A stretch of DNA of 64,000 nt, taken from Candidatus Saccharimonadota bacterium. Lineage in GTDB: Bacteria > Patescibacteriota > Saccharimonadia > Saccharimonadales > Saccharimonadaceae. Below are positions 8,124 to 18,084 of this stretch, in pieces (the stretch's first letter is position 1; each line of letters starts with the position of its first letter). The DNA lies in the NCBI GenBank assembly GCA_017552385.1, contig JAFZQB010000013.1, forward strand, positions 62,001-126,000, written 5' to 3'. The translations under genes and the position numbers were made by a program. Under the pieces are notes generated by a model. That model searched no databases, was not told where the DNA came from, and was given only the letters and a program-made list of their open reading frames with translations.

Positions 8124-9194
8124 TTATTGTTCAAGAAATGCATCAATGAATGGCATGATGTTGCCATCTAGGACGGCGTCTGCGTCGGTCTCTTCATATT
8201 TAGTGCGCGTATCTTTAACTAGTTTATATGGCTGTAGGACATAATTACGGATTTGCTGTCCCCATTTGGCGGATTCGCCAGCGCGGAGTTTATCGATAGA
8301 CTCGGCTTGTTGCTCGAGTTTCATTTGTGCAAGTTTACCACGAAGAATTTCCATAGCCTTCTCTTTGTTCTGAAGTTGGGATCGCTCATTCTGGATTGCA
8401 ACTACTGTGTTTGTAGGGAGATGAGTAATGCGTACAGCGGAATTTGTCGTATTTACTGATTGCCCGCCGTGGCCTCCCGAATGATAGACGTCGATACGGA
8501 GATCTTTCTCATCAATCTTGACGTCTGTATCAGACTTAATTACTGGTAATATTTCAACAAGCGAGAAAGAGGTTTGGCGGAGATTGTCTGCGTTAAAAGG
8601 AGAAAGGCGTACTAGTCGATGCACGCCGTGCTCGGACTTAAGGGTGCCGTATGCATTGCTACCCGTCACTTCATATACTGCGGTCTTGATACCAGCTTCT
8701 TCGCCCGCAACGCGTTCGATGAGAGTGGCTTTAAAGCCGTTTCTCTCAAAGAAACGAAGGTACATGCGCTCGAGCATTGATGCCCAGTCCATAGCTTCAG
8801 TGCCACCGACGCCAGCAGTAATGCGGATGATAGCGTCCAAATGGTCAAATTCTCCGGTGAAGCGGAGGACTTTTTTAAGGCTGCTATATGCATTTTCTAT
8901 AGCGGCGAACTGTTCTGTGATTTCCTCTTTAAGGTCTTCCCCGCCAAGGTCGATAATCCCCAGTAAATCTTCGACTTGAGTTTTGAGGAGCACCCATTGT
9001 TCAACTTCGTCTTTGAGGTGCGCAAAGGCTTCGTTCTTGGCCTTGGCGTTTTCAGGGTTATTCCAAAGTTCTGGTTCAGCTATTTCTGTTTCTAGTTTTT
9101 TTAGTTCCTGGGATTTCCTATCCAGATCTAATTTACCCCATGTGTCGGCAAGGCTTTGTTGTAGGGCAGAGACTTCTTTCTTTAATTCTTCCAT
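8124..9194 (-). CDS. prfB: Peptide chain release factor 2
   Basis: Terminates translation at UAA and UGA. 356 aa, normal length. The stop-codon recognition tripeptide SPF is in RLSPFNADNLRQ and the peptidyl-hydrolase loop GGQ is in [11 protein letters not shown]2 with SPF implies UGA is still a stop, unlike SR1/Gracilibacteria. The reading frame is open from the ATG, so the +1 programmed frameshift found in many prfB genes is not seen. It starts 1 bp after the murD stop and is probably co-transcribed. Confidence 0.97.
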   Translation of the reverse strand: MEELKKEVSALQQSLADTWGKLDLDRKSQELKKLETEIAEPELWNNPENAKAKNEAFAHLKDEVEQWVLLKTQVEDLLGIIDLGGEDLKEEITEQFAAIENAYSSLKKVLRFTGEFDHLDAIIRITAGVGGTEAMDWASMLERMYLRFFERNGFKATLIERVAGEEAGIKTAVYEVTGSNAYGTLKSEHGVHRLVRLSPFNADNLRQTSFSLVEILPVIKSDTDVKIDEKDLRIDVYHSGGHGGQSVNTTNSAVRITHLPTNTVVAIQNERSQLQNKEKAMEILRGKLAQMKLEQQAESIDKLRAGESAKWGQQIRNYVLQPYKLVKDTRTKYEETDADAVLDGNIMPFIDAFLEQ

Positions 9195-9195
9195 A

Positions 9196-10551
9196 TTATA
9201 AAGCGTTTACGAGTGTTTTGAATTGATCGCCACGATCTTTGTATGATTTGAACATATCGAAGGAGCTAGCGCATGGTGAAAGAAGAACTACGGGATTCTT
9301 AATGATTGGTTTTTTGTCTACGAGGCAAGTATCGGAAATTTCTTCTTCCTGATTTAGTTTAGCTTCTGCAAGTTCTTTGGCGGTTTGGATTGCAAGCCCA
9401 AAATCTGTACCGGCGAGGAAGTACTTTTCTGGATCTTCGTTGCCGGACAATTTCTTAGCGGTTTCGCCGATTAATACGGCCTTAATAAGGTTTGGATTAT
9501 CGAAAATCATGCGTTTGACTTCTGAGACATCGAAGCCCTTATCTTTGCCACCAGCGATGAGCACGAATGGAGTGTCCGGGAAGGAATTTAGGCAAGCGCG
9601 AAGGGCGGGGGAGACAGTTGAGAAGGAATCATCATAATACTTTATGCCATTTAGTTCACGAACAAATTCTATGTGGTGAGGCAGAGATTTGAAGTCATGA
9701 AGAGCTTTTCGAATAGCTTTGTCGTTTTCTTTTAGAAATGCTTCGAAGGTGAGCTTTTGGTCGCTGAGTTTAAAGAAGGCAAAAGCGGCTAGAATGGCAG
9801 CTTCGGCATCTTCACGGTTATGAGCTCCTGGGACTTGGAGCTCATCGAGCATGTCTGGTTCTGGATATGGATAGTCAAGCTTTTGGGCTTTGGTTGGGGC
9901 GATGAGCTTTTTGGTATCTTCATTTTCTTTGAAGTAAATACAGTAGTTGTTTTCTGTCTGGTAGTTAACGATATTTTGTTTAGCACTGACATATTCCTCG
10001 AAGTTTTCGTGAACGTCTAGATGGTCAGGCTCAATGCGAAGTACGACGGAGACAGTTGGCGAAACGTCCATGTCCCAGAGCTGGAAGCTAGATAATTCGT
10101 AGACGACGACGTCACTTTCTTTAACGTTCGGAAGCTCCTGTATAGAAGGAATGCCGATGTTGCCGACGAGATGAGCTTTGGGCCGATCGACTTCAAAGAC
10201 GACGTCTTGGTCCTTTGAATCAAAGATAGATTGGATGATATCACGTGTGAACGTGCAGGTTGTTCCTTTACCCTTTGTACCGGTGATGCCAATGATCGGG
10301 CAAGGGCAGCGGTGGAAGAAGTATTTAGTGCAGCTGGTTACTTTTTCTTCCGGAGCGTTTATGAATTTGGGTGGGATAGACGGCGTGCGGAATATCAAAT
10401 CGTAGCTAGAAAAGTCCTTAAAAAGTAGTTCTTCTTTGTTGAAATTATCGAGGATGTCGATATTGACGTGTTCAGGAGAGTTAGAGCTATTTTTGAAATA
10501 TTCTTCTATGGCTTTGCCCTCAACACCATAGCCCAAAATTAAGATATTCAT
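9196..10551 (-). CDS. murD: UDP-N-acetylmuramoyl-L-alanine--D-glutamate ligase
   Basis: Adds D-glutamate to UDP-MurNAc-L-Ala in peptidoglycan precursor synthesis (cytoplasm). The N-terminal Rossmann motif is ILGYGVEGKA, the ATP loop GITGTKGKGTT is at about residue 95, and downstream Mur-ligase motifs include PDHLDVH. The ATG at 10551 (MNILILGYG) is preferred over an in-frame upstream ATG at 10569 because an extended -10 box sits 6 nt before it. At about 451 aa it is a normal MurD length. Confidence 0.94.
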   Translation of the reverse strand: MNILILGYGVEGKAIEEYFKNSSNSPEHVNIDILDNFNKEELLFKDFSSYDLIFRTPSIPPKFINAPEEKVTSCTKYFFHRCPCPIIGITGTKGKGTTCTFTRDIIQSIFDSKDQDVVFEVDRPKAHLVGNIGIPSIQELPNVKESDVVVYELSSFQLWDMDVSPTVSVVLRIEPDHLDVHENFEEYVSAKQNIVNYQTENNYCIYFKENEDTKKLIAPTKAQKLDYPYPEPDMLDELQVPGAHNREDAEAAILAAFAFFKLSDQKLTFEAFLKENDKAIRKALHDFKSLPHHIEFVRELNGIKYYDDSFSTVSPALRACLNSFPDTPFVLIAGGKDKGFDVSEVKRMIFDNPNLIKAVLIGETAKKLSGNEDPEKYFLAGTDFGLAIQTAKELAEAKLNQEEEISDTCLVDKKPIIKNPVVLLSPCASSFDMFKSYKDRGDQFKTLVNAL

Positions 10552-10557
10552 GGTATT

Positions 10558-10563
10558 AGTATA
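10558..10563 (-). promoter_or_regulatory. Extended -10 of murD (leaderless type)
   Basis: TGT-TATACT on the minus strand, 6 nt upstream of the ATG at 10551; no SD. Confidence 0.6.
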
Positions 10564-10576
10564 ACACAAAGTAAGC

Positions 10577-11851
10577 TTATAAGTGGAGGCGGGCGGCGAG
10601 TTCTAAGATTAATGATTTATCACAGGAACCAACAGCAACGAGAGAAGAGATGTTAGACGAGATTAACTCTCTGGCTAGCTCAATGATTTCGGTTTTGTCG
10701 ACGGTACGGACTATATCTGGCATGAGTGAATAGTTTTCTACTTCATCTGCCTTGAAGAATTCTTCGGCATAAAAGTCAGCGAGTTGGCCAACGGTTTGAG
10801 CAGCCATTTGGAAGCGTCCAAGACAGTAACTTTTGGCGGCATCTAGATCCTTATCATCGATTTCGCCATTAAGAACGCGAGCGAGTTCTTTGCGAATGAG
10901 GTCAAATAATTCGATGGCATTTTCTTCGTCTACCTCGCCATCAAAATCCCAAGATGATTTTGATTCATCTAAGTTGAGTGACGACCCCATACCATAAACG
11001 AGACCGCGTCTACGCGCTTCACCAAAAATGCGTGACGACATTGTGCCGGTTAGAATGTGGTTAAGACAGGACATTGCAATAGTACATGCCGAGTCAAAGC
11101 GGCGTGGTGTCACGAAAGAGAATCCAAAGGTGATATTGGCGGCGTCTTTGCGTCGAATTAGGACTGGTTCGGAGCCATGTAAATCATCTAGAGGGACGTC
11201 TAAACGTTCGCCTGGTTTTAGGTCCCATGCGTTTAGCATTTTGATGAGTTTATGGCGACGACGGAAATTTAGATGTCCGGAAATGACAAAGCGCATGTTT
11301 TCTGCGGTATGTGTGCGACGATAATGTTCGCGGATATCTTTTAGCTCGATGTTTGGTATGGTACGGATACGCTCAGAGAGCGTGTCGACGTTCTCGCCGA
11401 TAGTTTTTTGGAGACGTGGCCAAAGCAAACGATTGTAATCGTTAGTGTAACCGGTAAGTTCAGATTTGACGTTTCCCTTTTCTGCGATAAACTCCGCTTC
11501 ATTAAATCTTGGTTCGGTAATAGCCAGGCGCTTGAGATCAAGAATACGATCCCATTCAAAGTCCGCGCATTCTGTTTCATAGCAGATGGAAAGATCGGAA
11601 GTCCACGCATTGTGATAGGCGCCATTTTTTGTGAATTCTGATTCATATGCGGACTCGGACTTATACTTGCTATTAGCACCAAAACTTAGATGTTCGACGA
11701 CATGGGCGATTTCGTAGAGCTCAGGTTTCTTACAAAAGCGTAGCCCTCCGCGGAATTGAACACGGGTAGCCATAACGCTCGCGCCTGGGACGTTGATAAG
11801 GAGTCCTTTCGCGCCGTTTTTTAATCTGACTTCTTCGATATAATGGCGCAC
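10577..11851 (-). CDS. M16-family (pitrilysin-like) zinc peptidase
   Basis: 424 aa. The inverted zinc motif HVVEH occurs in EIAHVVEHLSFG near residue 49, and a downstream Glu in EFIAEKGNVKSEL is the likely third ligand. The C-terminal half resembles the non-catalytic M16 repeat (FGFSFVTPRRFDSA, RRRGLVYGMGSSL). M16 enzymes degrade or process small peptides; the substrate here is unknown. No signal peptide, so cytoplasmic. It sits between secA and murD, 12 bp after secA. Confidence 0.88.
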   Translation of the reverse strand: MRHYIEEVRLKNGAKGLLINVPGASVMATRVQFRGGLRFCKKPELYEIAHVVEHLSFGANSKYKSESAYESEFTKNGAYHNAWTSDLSICYETECADFEWDRILDLKRLAITEPRFNEAEFIAEKGNVKSELTGYTNDYNRLLWPRLQKTIGENVDTLSERIRTIPNIELKDIREHYRRTHTAENMRFVISGHLNFRRRHKLIKMLNAWDLKPGERLDVPLDDLHGSEPVLIRRKDAANITFGFSFVTPRRFDSACTIAMSCLNHILTGTMSSRIFGEARRRGLVYGMGSSLNLDESKSSWDFDGEVDEENAIELFDLIRKELARVLNGEIDDKDLDAAKSYCLGRFQMAAQTVGQLADFYAEEFFKADEVENYSLMPDIVRTVDKTEIIELARELISSNISSLVAVGSCDKSLILELAARLHL

Positions 11852-11863
11852 GTTGTTAGTTCC

Positions 11864-14593
11864 CTAGCGACGGCGCTTTTTGTTTTGACGCTGTTGCTTA
11901 CGTTTCTTTTTGTTCTTATTGCGAGCAGTATTGGAATTTGTGTTGGAGCCAGATGATCTCTTGGGACCAGTTTCTTCTTTAAATTCTTTGTCGAGATTCT
12001 TATCACCGGCAGAGATTTCGTTGACGCCTTTTTCGGTAGCGGTTTCAGCCATCTTGGTGAGTTCGGAGTCGTATTCTTCGTCATTGTTCTCTGGAAGAGC
12101 GGCTTCTTGCTTCGTCAGAGTGAGAAGGACGCGCAAGACTTCTTCGCGGAGATTACGTTCCAAATTATCGAATAATTTCTGAGACTCAGAGCGGTATTCA
12201 ACCAATGGATCGCGTTGTCCAACGGAACGCCAGTGAATGCCTTCACGAAGATGCTGCATATTCTCGAGATGTTGCATCCAGAGCGCATCGAGGACTTTCA
12301 AATAGACCTCGCGTTCGACTTTGCGCATAGTGTTGGCGCCAATCTCTTCTTCTTTGAGCGCATAGGCTTCTTCGACGGCGATACGTGCGAGATGAGCGCG
12401 ATCTTTTTCCTTACGGATCTTTCCGATTTCATCGATTAGATCTTCATCGATGGTGTTGAAAATAGAGTGGAATTGGTCATTGAACTCTTTATTAACACGA
12501 GATGAGTCGCGTGTAAGGAAGTCGGTTTCGTTCTTGATGAGGCGCATGATTTCTGGACGAATATCTGCTCCTTCCAAGATTTGGCGTCGCATTGAGTAAA
12601 CGACCTTACGATGACGGTTAATGACGTTATCGTACTGGACAACGTTCTTGCGCGAGTCAAAGTTGAAGCCCTCGATTTTCTTTTGGGCGTTTTCTAGAGT
12701 TTTCGAGATAGATTTGGTCTGGATAGGTGTATCCTCATCTACGCCAAGACGGGACATAAGCATAGCAACACGGTCGCCTTGGAAAATGCGCATGAGGTCA
12801 TCCTCGCAGGAGACGAAGAATTGCGTAGTGCCAGGATCCCCCTGACGACCACCACGACCACGTAACTGGTTATCGACACGGCGAGAATCATGACGGGCTG
12901 AGCCGATGACTACTAAACCACCGAGTTCTCTGACGCCTTTCCCTAACTTGATATCGGTACCACGACCAGCCATGTTAGTAGCCAAGGTGATAGCACCTTT
13001 TTCTCCGGCTTTTTCGATGATAGCGGCTTCGCGTTCGTTATTTTTAGCGTTCAAAATTTCGTAGCTGATACCACGTTGGTCGAGATAACGTGCGATTTCT
13101 TCGTTATTGGCGATGGAATCTGAACCGACAAGGACAGGCTGCCCTTTGGCGTGGTATTTTTCGATTTCATTAGCAATGGCGCGGAGTTTACCAGCTTTAG
13201 TGCGGAAGATAAGATCGTCTTTGTCGACGCGAGTGATTGGTTTATTGGGCGGAATTTGAATTACGTCGAGTGCATAGATTTGTTGGAATTCTTCTGCTTC
13301 GGTAAATGCAGTACCGGTCATGCCGGATAGTTTTTTATAAAGACGGAAGAAATTCTGGAAGGAGATGGTGGCGAGAGTCATGGACTCTTGTTTTACGGCA
13401 ACGCCTTCTTTAGCCTCGATGGCCTGATGCAAGCCTTCATTGTAACGACGACCTTGCATGAGACGGCCAGTGTGTTCGTCGACGATAATGACTTCGCCAG
13501 AATTGGTGACGACATAGTCTTTATCGCGCTTAAAAATGGTTTCAGCGCGGAGTGCTTGCTCCATGTGATAGACGAAGTTGGTGTGTTTAGTGGAGTAAAG
13601 CTCATCGATACCGAGGAGATCTTGGACTTTTTCAACACCTTTGTCTGTAAGCGTGACGGAACGGTGTTTTTCGTCTAGGACGTAGTCGTCTGGAGTAAGT
13701 TGAGATGCGATACGCGCGAAAGCATAGTAAGCGTCTGGATTATCTCCGGCTGGAGCCGAGATAATGAGTGGCGTACGGGCTTCATCGATAAGAATCGAGT
13801 CGACCTCATCTACGATGGCGAAGTTGAGTTCGCGTTGGCGAAGATACTTGACTTCGCTGGTCATGTTATCGCGTAGGTAGTCAAAGCCGAATTCGTTGTT
13901 TGTACCATAAGTAATATCAGCATTGTATGCGTCTTTACGTGTGGCTGGTTTGAGGTGGCGGAAGCGTTCATCGGCATGCTCCTCGTTGATATAATCCTTA
14001 TCGTAGATGAAAGATGCGTTATTAATGATGACACCTACGGAAAGACCAAGGAAATCATAGACTGGGCCATTCCAGCCAGCATCACGTTGAGCAAGATAAT
14101 CGTTGACCGTTACGACGTGGACGCCTTTGCCTTCTAAGGCATTGAGAACGGCTGGTAAAAGAGCGACGAGAGTTTTACCTTCACCGGTTTTCATTTCGGC
14201 TACGTTACCTTCGTGGAGAACGATGCCACCGATAAGCTGCACATCGAATGGACGCATGCCGAGGATACGTCTGGTAGCTTCACGGCAGAGCGCGAAGGTG
14301 TCCGGGAGAATATCATCAAGTGTTTTCTTCTTGAGTTTTTCTTTTAGGATAGCAGTTTGGGCGGCCAACTCTTTGTCGTCCATCTTTTTGTATTTTGGTT
14401 CGAGGCTGTTGATTTCTAAAGCTCTTTTGTAGAGACGTTTGAGAATTTTCTTTTGTGCGTCGCCGAAAATACCTTGTAAAAACTTGTCGAGCTTGGTTTT
14501 ATCGGCAAGCTTGTCAGTTGGCTTCTTTTCTTTGATTTTCTTCGGTTTTTCGGTCTTAGGGGGCTTTGCAGCCTCGGCTTTATCTTTGGTCAT
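11864..14593 (-). CDS. secA: Preprotein translocase ATPase SecA
   Basis: Motor of the Sec export channel. 909 aa. Walker A is KTGEGKTLVAL, the DEAD-like box is VDEVDSILIDEA, and the helicase motif is NMAGRGTDIKLG with QLRGRGGRQGDPG. The C-terminal zinc-binding Cys motif of classical SecA is absent; instead it ends in an Asn/Lys/Arg-rich tail (KKKRKQQRQNKKRRR), which may contact the membrane or ribosome. The start is the ATG with a GGAG SD. hpf lies immediately upstream, as in Bacillus. Confidence 0.97.
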   Translation of the reverse strand: MTKDKAEAAKPPKTEKPKKIKEKKPTDKLADKTKLDKFLQGIFGDAQKKILKRLYKRALEINSLEPKYKKMDDKELAAQTAILKEKLKKKTLDDILPDTFALCREATRRILGMRPFDVQLIGGIVLHEGNVAEMKTGEGKTLVALLPAVLNALEGKGVHVVTVNDYLAQRDAGWNGPVYDFLGLSVGVIINNASFIYDKDYINEEHADERFRHLKPATRKDAYNADITYGTNNEFGFDYLRDNMTSEVKYLRQRELNFAIVDEVDSILIDEARTPLIISAPAGDNPDAYYAFARIASQLTPDDYVLDEKHRSVTLTDKGVEKVQDLLGIDELYSTKHTNFVYHMEQALRAETIFKRDKDYVVTNSGEVIIVDEHTGRLMQGRRYNEGLHQAIEAKEGVAVKQESMTLATISFQNFFRLYKKLSGMTGTAFTEAEEFQQIYALDVIQIPPNKPITRVDKDDLIFRTKAGKLRAIANEIEKYHAKGQPVLVGSDSIANNEEIARYLDQRGISYEILNAKNNEREAAIIEKAGEKGAITLATNMAGRGTDIKLGKGVRELGGLVVIGSARHDSRRVDNQLRGRGGRQGDPGTTQFFVSCEDDLMRIFQGDRVAMLMSRLGVDEDTPIQTKSISKTLENAQKKIEGFNFDSRKNVVQYDNVINRHRKVVYSMRRQILEGADIRPEIMRLIKNETDFLTRDSSRVNKEFNDQFHSIFNTIDEDLIDEIGKIRKEKDRAHLARIAVEEAYALKEEEIGANTMRKVEREVYLKVLDALWMQHLENMQHLREGIHWRSVGQRDPLVEYRSESQKLFDNLERNLREEVLRVLLTLTKQEAALPENNDEEYDSELTKMAETATEKGVNEISAGDKNLDKEFKEETGPKRSSGSNTNSNTARNKNKKKRKQQRQNKKRRR

Positions 14594-14635
14594 TACTTAC
14601 TCCACGGGATTATATATCTGTATAATTCTATCACA

Positions 14636-15001
14636 CTAGCCGCGTTTGAACAAACCTTTGAGGCCGCGTTTTTCTTTCTTCAAATGTGGGTTTTGTTCGA
14701 GTTTGAAGCGGCGGATTTGACCGGTGAGTTTAGCTTCGACAATGTCGATACCAGCATATAAATTGGAGCATTCGTCTTTTGCGGAGATGACTTTGCCGCC
14801 AGGTATTTCCATCGCAACGGAGAGTTCGTATTTGTTACCATGATCTCGGTTGACCTCAGTGACGACGACTTTGGCGACGACATCTTTCTTGTGGCCGCGT
14901 GGTAGATAGCGATCAAGCTTACCAATCTTTCTTAAGACATATTTCTTAAAGTTCTCTTCAATCTTGTAATTAGAACCAGAGATGTCGATTTTATTAATCA
15001 T
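14636..15001 (-). CDS. hpf: Ribosome hibernation-promoting factor (HPF/RaiA)
   Basis: 121 aa short-form HPF, which binds the 30S decoding region and silences ribosomes under stress. The beta-alpha fold pattern is ISGSNYKIEENFKKYVLRKI, then KVVVTEVN, then SAKDECSNLYAGIDIVEAKL. It lacks the C-terminal dimerisation domain of long HPF, having only a basic tail. It starts 3 bp after the serS stop, with its SD inside the end of serS, and precedes secA. Confidence 0.92.
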   Translation of the reverse strand: MINKIDISGSNYKIEENFKKYVLRKIGKLDRYLPRGHKKDVVAKVVVTEVNRDHGNKYELSVAMEIPGGKVISAKDECSNLYAGIDIVEAKLTGQIRRFKLEQNPHLKKEKRGLKGLFKRG

Positions 15002-15004
15002 GGT

Positions 15005-16312
15005 TTATAATTCCTCCTTGTTGTTTAAATAGGGTTTTAGAACGGTTGGGATTTTGACTTTGTTATCGGCGGTTTGATAGTTTTCGATAATAGCGACCAT
15101 AATACGGCCGAGAGCAAAGGCTGTAGCATCGTTTGTGTGAACAAGTTCGAGTTCACCAGAATTGCGGCGGACGCGTGTGTTGAGACGGCGTGACTGGTAA
15201 TCGGTCATGTAGTCAGCGGTGTGAGTTTCACGGTATTTGTTCTGGCCTGGGAGCCATACTTCCATATCAATACCACGGGCATCTGGTTTGCCAATATCGA
15301 AGGTACATTTGCGGATAACGCGATAAGGGAGTTCTAATTGCTCTAGTAGCCAGCGCTGGATAGCGACAAAGAATTCATGTTCCTTGCGGGAGGTTTCTTT
15401 AGTAGAGAAGCTTTCCATCTCCAGTTTGTCGAATTGGTGCATGCGGATAATACCTTCCATATCTTTGCCGTAAGTCCCGGCTTCTTGGCGGAAGGAAGTA
15501 GCGTATCCAAGATAACGGATGGGGAGGTTGGCTTCTTCAAAGATTTCACCAGCGTGCATGCTGCCGAGTACATGTTCGGCGCTGCCCTGGAGCCACAATT
15601 CTTCTCCTTCGATTTTGTAGCGGTCCTCACGAGGCTCAAGTCGATCCATGGCGTCATACATTTCGGTACGGAGCATGAGCGGCGGAAGGACAGGCGTGAA
15701 CGGCTTGTCTGAAAGTCCGTCGAGTTTGTACGAGTCAATGATATTCTTGATGACGGATTGATCTGTAAGAGAGTTAATGACGAAGTTAATGATAGCCATT
15801 TGGAGTTTGACGAGATCACCTTTGATATAAGCAAAGCGGGCGCCAGTGACTTTGGCGGCGCGTTCCTTATCAATCCAATCTCGGATTGAGGCTAACTCGT
15901 AGTGATTCTTAGGCGTAAAATCAAATTTGGTAGGTTCGCCGATGATTTCTGCGACTTCGTTTTCGTCTTCAGACAGGCCGTATGGGACATCCTTCTCTGG
16001 GACGTTCGGCACAGACTTAAGCAAATTTATATAGGCTGGCTCGATCTTGGCTAGTTTATCTTCGAGCTTAGATAGTTCGGCTTTGATTTTTTTGCCAGTT
16101 TCAATGAGTTTTGGATCTGGTTTGCCGCCGAGACGTTTGATTTCAGCAGAATTAGCATTGCGAGATTGTTGGAGCTGTTCAATCTGTTGAGTAAGGGATT
16201 TGCGTTCGTCGCTGAGGCGGAGTAGTTCATCGAGGTCGACTTTATACGCCTTGGACTTGATGGCATACTCGACGTCCGCTTTATGGGTGCGGATAAAATT
16301 AATGTCTAACAT
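15005..16312 (-). CDS. serS: Seryl-tRNA synthetase
   Basis: Class II synthetase charging tRNA-Ser. 435 aa. The N-terminal helical tRNA-binding arm covers about residues 30-105 (SLTQQIEQLQQ, KKIKAELSKLEDKLAK). Motif 2 is RYLGYATSFRQEAGTYG and motif 3 is in the C-terminus (DATAFALGRIMVAIIENYQ). The HTADYMTDYQSRR element fits SerRS. A leaderless-type promoter is present. Confidence 0.96.
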   Translation of the reverse strand: MLDINFIRTHKADVEYAIKSKAYKVDLDELLRLSDERKSLTQQIEQLQQSRNANSAEIKRLGGKPDPKLIETGKKIKAELSKLEDKLAKIEPAYINLLKSVPNVPEKDVPYGLSEDENEVAEIIGEPTKFDFTPKNHYELASIRDWIDKERAAKVTGARFAYIKGDLVKLQMAIINFVINSLTDQSVIKNIIDSYKLDGLSDKPFTPVLPPLMLRTEMYDAMDRLEPREDRYKIEGEELWLQGSAEHVLGSMHAGEIFEEANLPIRYLGYATSFRQEAGTYGKDMEGIIRMHQFDKLEMESFSTKETSRKEHEFFVAIQRWLLEQLELPYRVIRKCTFDIGKPDARGIDMEVWLPGQNKYRETHTADYMTDYQSRRLNTRVRRNSGELELVHTNDATAFALGRIMVAIIENYQTADNKVKIPTVLKPYLNNKEEL

Positions 16313-16318
16313 GGTACG

Positions 16319-16324
16319 ATTATA
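16319..16324 (-). promoter_or_regulatory. Extended -10 of serS (leaderless type)
   Basis: TGA-TATAAT on the minus strand, 6 nt before the serS ATG; no SD. Confidence 0.65.
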
Positions 16325-16351
16325 TCATATATTGTGACTTGTCGGGCAGTT

Positions 16352-18052
16352 TTACCAGCCGCCGCCCCCGCCGCCTCCGCCGCCACCGCCGGAGAAGCCA
16401 CCGCCGCCCCCGCCAGATGACCCGCCGGAGTCGCTGGATACTGTAGCAGAGGCTACTGACGACATGGTCGAAGTGCTAAAACTTCTAAAGTCGGAGGATG
16501 AGAGGAGCAATCCAGTTGTTAGCCAATCAGGCTCTTCAACGTCGGGGAGTTGATAGTATTTGTTTAGTTCTTCTAGCCATGAGTCTTCGCAACCAAAGAT
16601 AATTGCGTAAGGCAAGAGCTTTTCGTAGAGTTTAACAATACCGGCGTTAGAAACATCTGCGCCCTTGACGGAGTGGAGGAACTTAATGCGATCTTTCTCG
16701 GCGAGCTCGACATATTCTTTTAGCCCATCGAAGTAATTTGAGGCTTTGATACCATTAATAGTTCGCTCTTCGTATTTATTGTACTTTGAGGCAAGGACGT
16801 AGTGTTTTTGATTCCCTTCTGATTCGAAAAGACCTTTAGCTCGCAGATCAGCTTTGATGTCTTTGGTGTACTGCGTTGCTAAGGATGCAAGCTTCGAGGA
16901 ATAAGATTGATTCTTGACTTCGATGATGTCGCCATCTTTGACAGTTGAACCGCCGTTTAGAATTTGCAAGACAATGGTTTGTTCTCGGGAGACGCCATTT
17001 AGACTTTTGACGTGAATCTTCCAAGCGTTGGACTTAATCTTTAAGAATTTGGATTCTCTCTCAAATTTTTCGAGTTCGATATGGTGGCGGACGGCGAGTT
17101 CCATAAGAGAAGCTACTTTAGAGTCGGCGGAGCTTGAGCTCATCCAGACTTCTTTAGCTTGGGCGACGGAAAGGTCTGCACGCGGGGTGTACTGGACAGG
17201 TTTTGGTTCGTCTGCAGCAGAGATTTTATCCGCGTTGCGTTCTTTGGCTTTCTTTTTAGTATGAATCGATCTGGCTACAATCCCTGCAATTGCGCCGATA
17301 GTAAGCGCGCCGGCGATGTATGGTTTGAGGTCTTTTTTGACGTAGAAGGTTTCTGGCTTAAACTCGATATTAAGGGTCAAGTTTTCTGTAGCTGCGAGTG
17401 AGTTCGTGGAAAAGATGATAGTTTTTCCGGACTCAGAAATGTCTGTAGTACAACGTGACATTGCTGTTTGGCCAGCGGTTCCATATCTGCCCACATAACA
17501 TGAAGTCTTGTTTAAGAAAGCAGAGGCGACGTCGTCGGAAAGATGAACAGTGGCGGTGAGCTTGTCAAATTGTTGGTACCACCCAGTACCATTAGTATCC
17601 CAATAAAGTTCTTGGTTAGTTGAATCGTTTGGCTGAAGGATGACGTTATCTAGGTTGTAGGTGATTTCGTAGATTTGAGTTCCATGAACGTAGGTGCTGG
17701 CATTGCCGATTCTGAAGCAGGCGAGCCCATCGTCGGTGTTTGTGGAGTAATTTTCTTTAACGCCATTGCGGGCGACGTAGAAAGAAGAAGTGTCAAGAAT
17801 GTTGACCCCGCGATATTCTGTGGGTATACAGCGTTCGATACCGTGATTCTGATCATAATCTGGAAAAACGGCCGTGAGTACTTCTTTGACTCTCATATGC
17901 GAGGAATTGTCGGCGTTCTTAGAGAGATAATAATCAAAGGTGGAGTCAGAAAAATAGAAATCGTTGGTGCTGGCGAAGGTGGGGGTTGTGCCTATGAGTG
18001 CACCGGCGAGAATTAAAGTTGATGTGCTGAGTGCCAAAAATAACTTCTTCAT
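16352..18052 (-). CDS. DUF2207-type secreted/membrane protein with poly-Gly C-terminus
   Basis: 566 aa. A signal peptide (about residues 1-27) is followed by a beta-rich extracellular domain matching the DUF2207 pattern (ELYWDTNGTGWYQQFDKLTATVHL). A TM helix spans about 245-263, then a cytoplasmic region follows. The protein ends in a Gly-rich tail (SGGGGGGFSGGGGGGGGGG). DUF2207 proteins are widespread in Saccharibacteria and other bacteria, with unknown function. Cysteines in the external domain could form disulfides. Confidence 0.82.
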   Translation of the reverse strand: MKKLFLALSTSTLILAGALIGTTPTFASTNDFYFSDSTFDYYLSKNADNSSHMRVKEVLTAVFPDYDQNHGIERCIPTEYRGVNILDTSSFYVARNGVKENYSTNTDDGLACFRIGNASTYVHGTQIYEITYNLDNVILQPNDSTNQELYWDTNGTGWYQQFDKLTATVHLSDDVASAFLNKTSCYVGRYGTAGQTAMSRCTTDISESGKTIIFSTNSLAATENLTLNIEFKPETFYVKKDLKPYIAGALTIGAIAGIVARSIHTKKKAKERNADKISAADEPKPVQYTPRADLSVAQAKEVWMSSSSADSKVASLMELAVRHHIELEKFERESKFLKIKSNAWKIHVKSLNGVSREQTIVLQILNGGSTVKDGDIIEVKNQSYSSKLASLATQYTKDIKADLRAKGLFESEGNQKHYVLASKYNKYEERTINGIKASNYFDGLKEYVELAEKDRIKFLHSVKGADVSNAGIVKLYEKLLPYAIIFGCEDSWLEELNKYYQLPDVEEPDWLTTGLLLSSSDFRSFSTSTMSSVASATVSSDSGGSSGGGGGGFSGGGGGGGGGGGW

Positions 18053-18059
18053 AATGTAT

Positions 18060-18065
18060 ATTATA
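18060..18065 (-). promoter_or_regulatory. -10 of the DUF2207 gene (leaderless type)
   Basis: TATAAT on the minus strand, 7 nt before the ATG at 18052; no TG extension and no SD. Confidence 0.55.
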
Positions 18066-18084
18066 TATGTTTTTTAAAAATTTA

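Noticed and set aside
8124-9194. Programmed frameshift in prfB and UGA recoding
   Set aside because: The frame is open from the ATG without internal stop. RF2 with SPF is present and several genes (for example 45761 and 52354) end in TGA.
16352-16450. Poly-Gly region as a simple-sequence repeat locus
   Set aside because: It is the coding end of the DUF2207 protein; Gly codons vary, so slippage-type phase variation is not supported.
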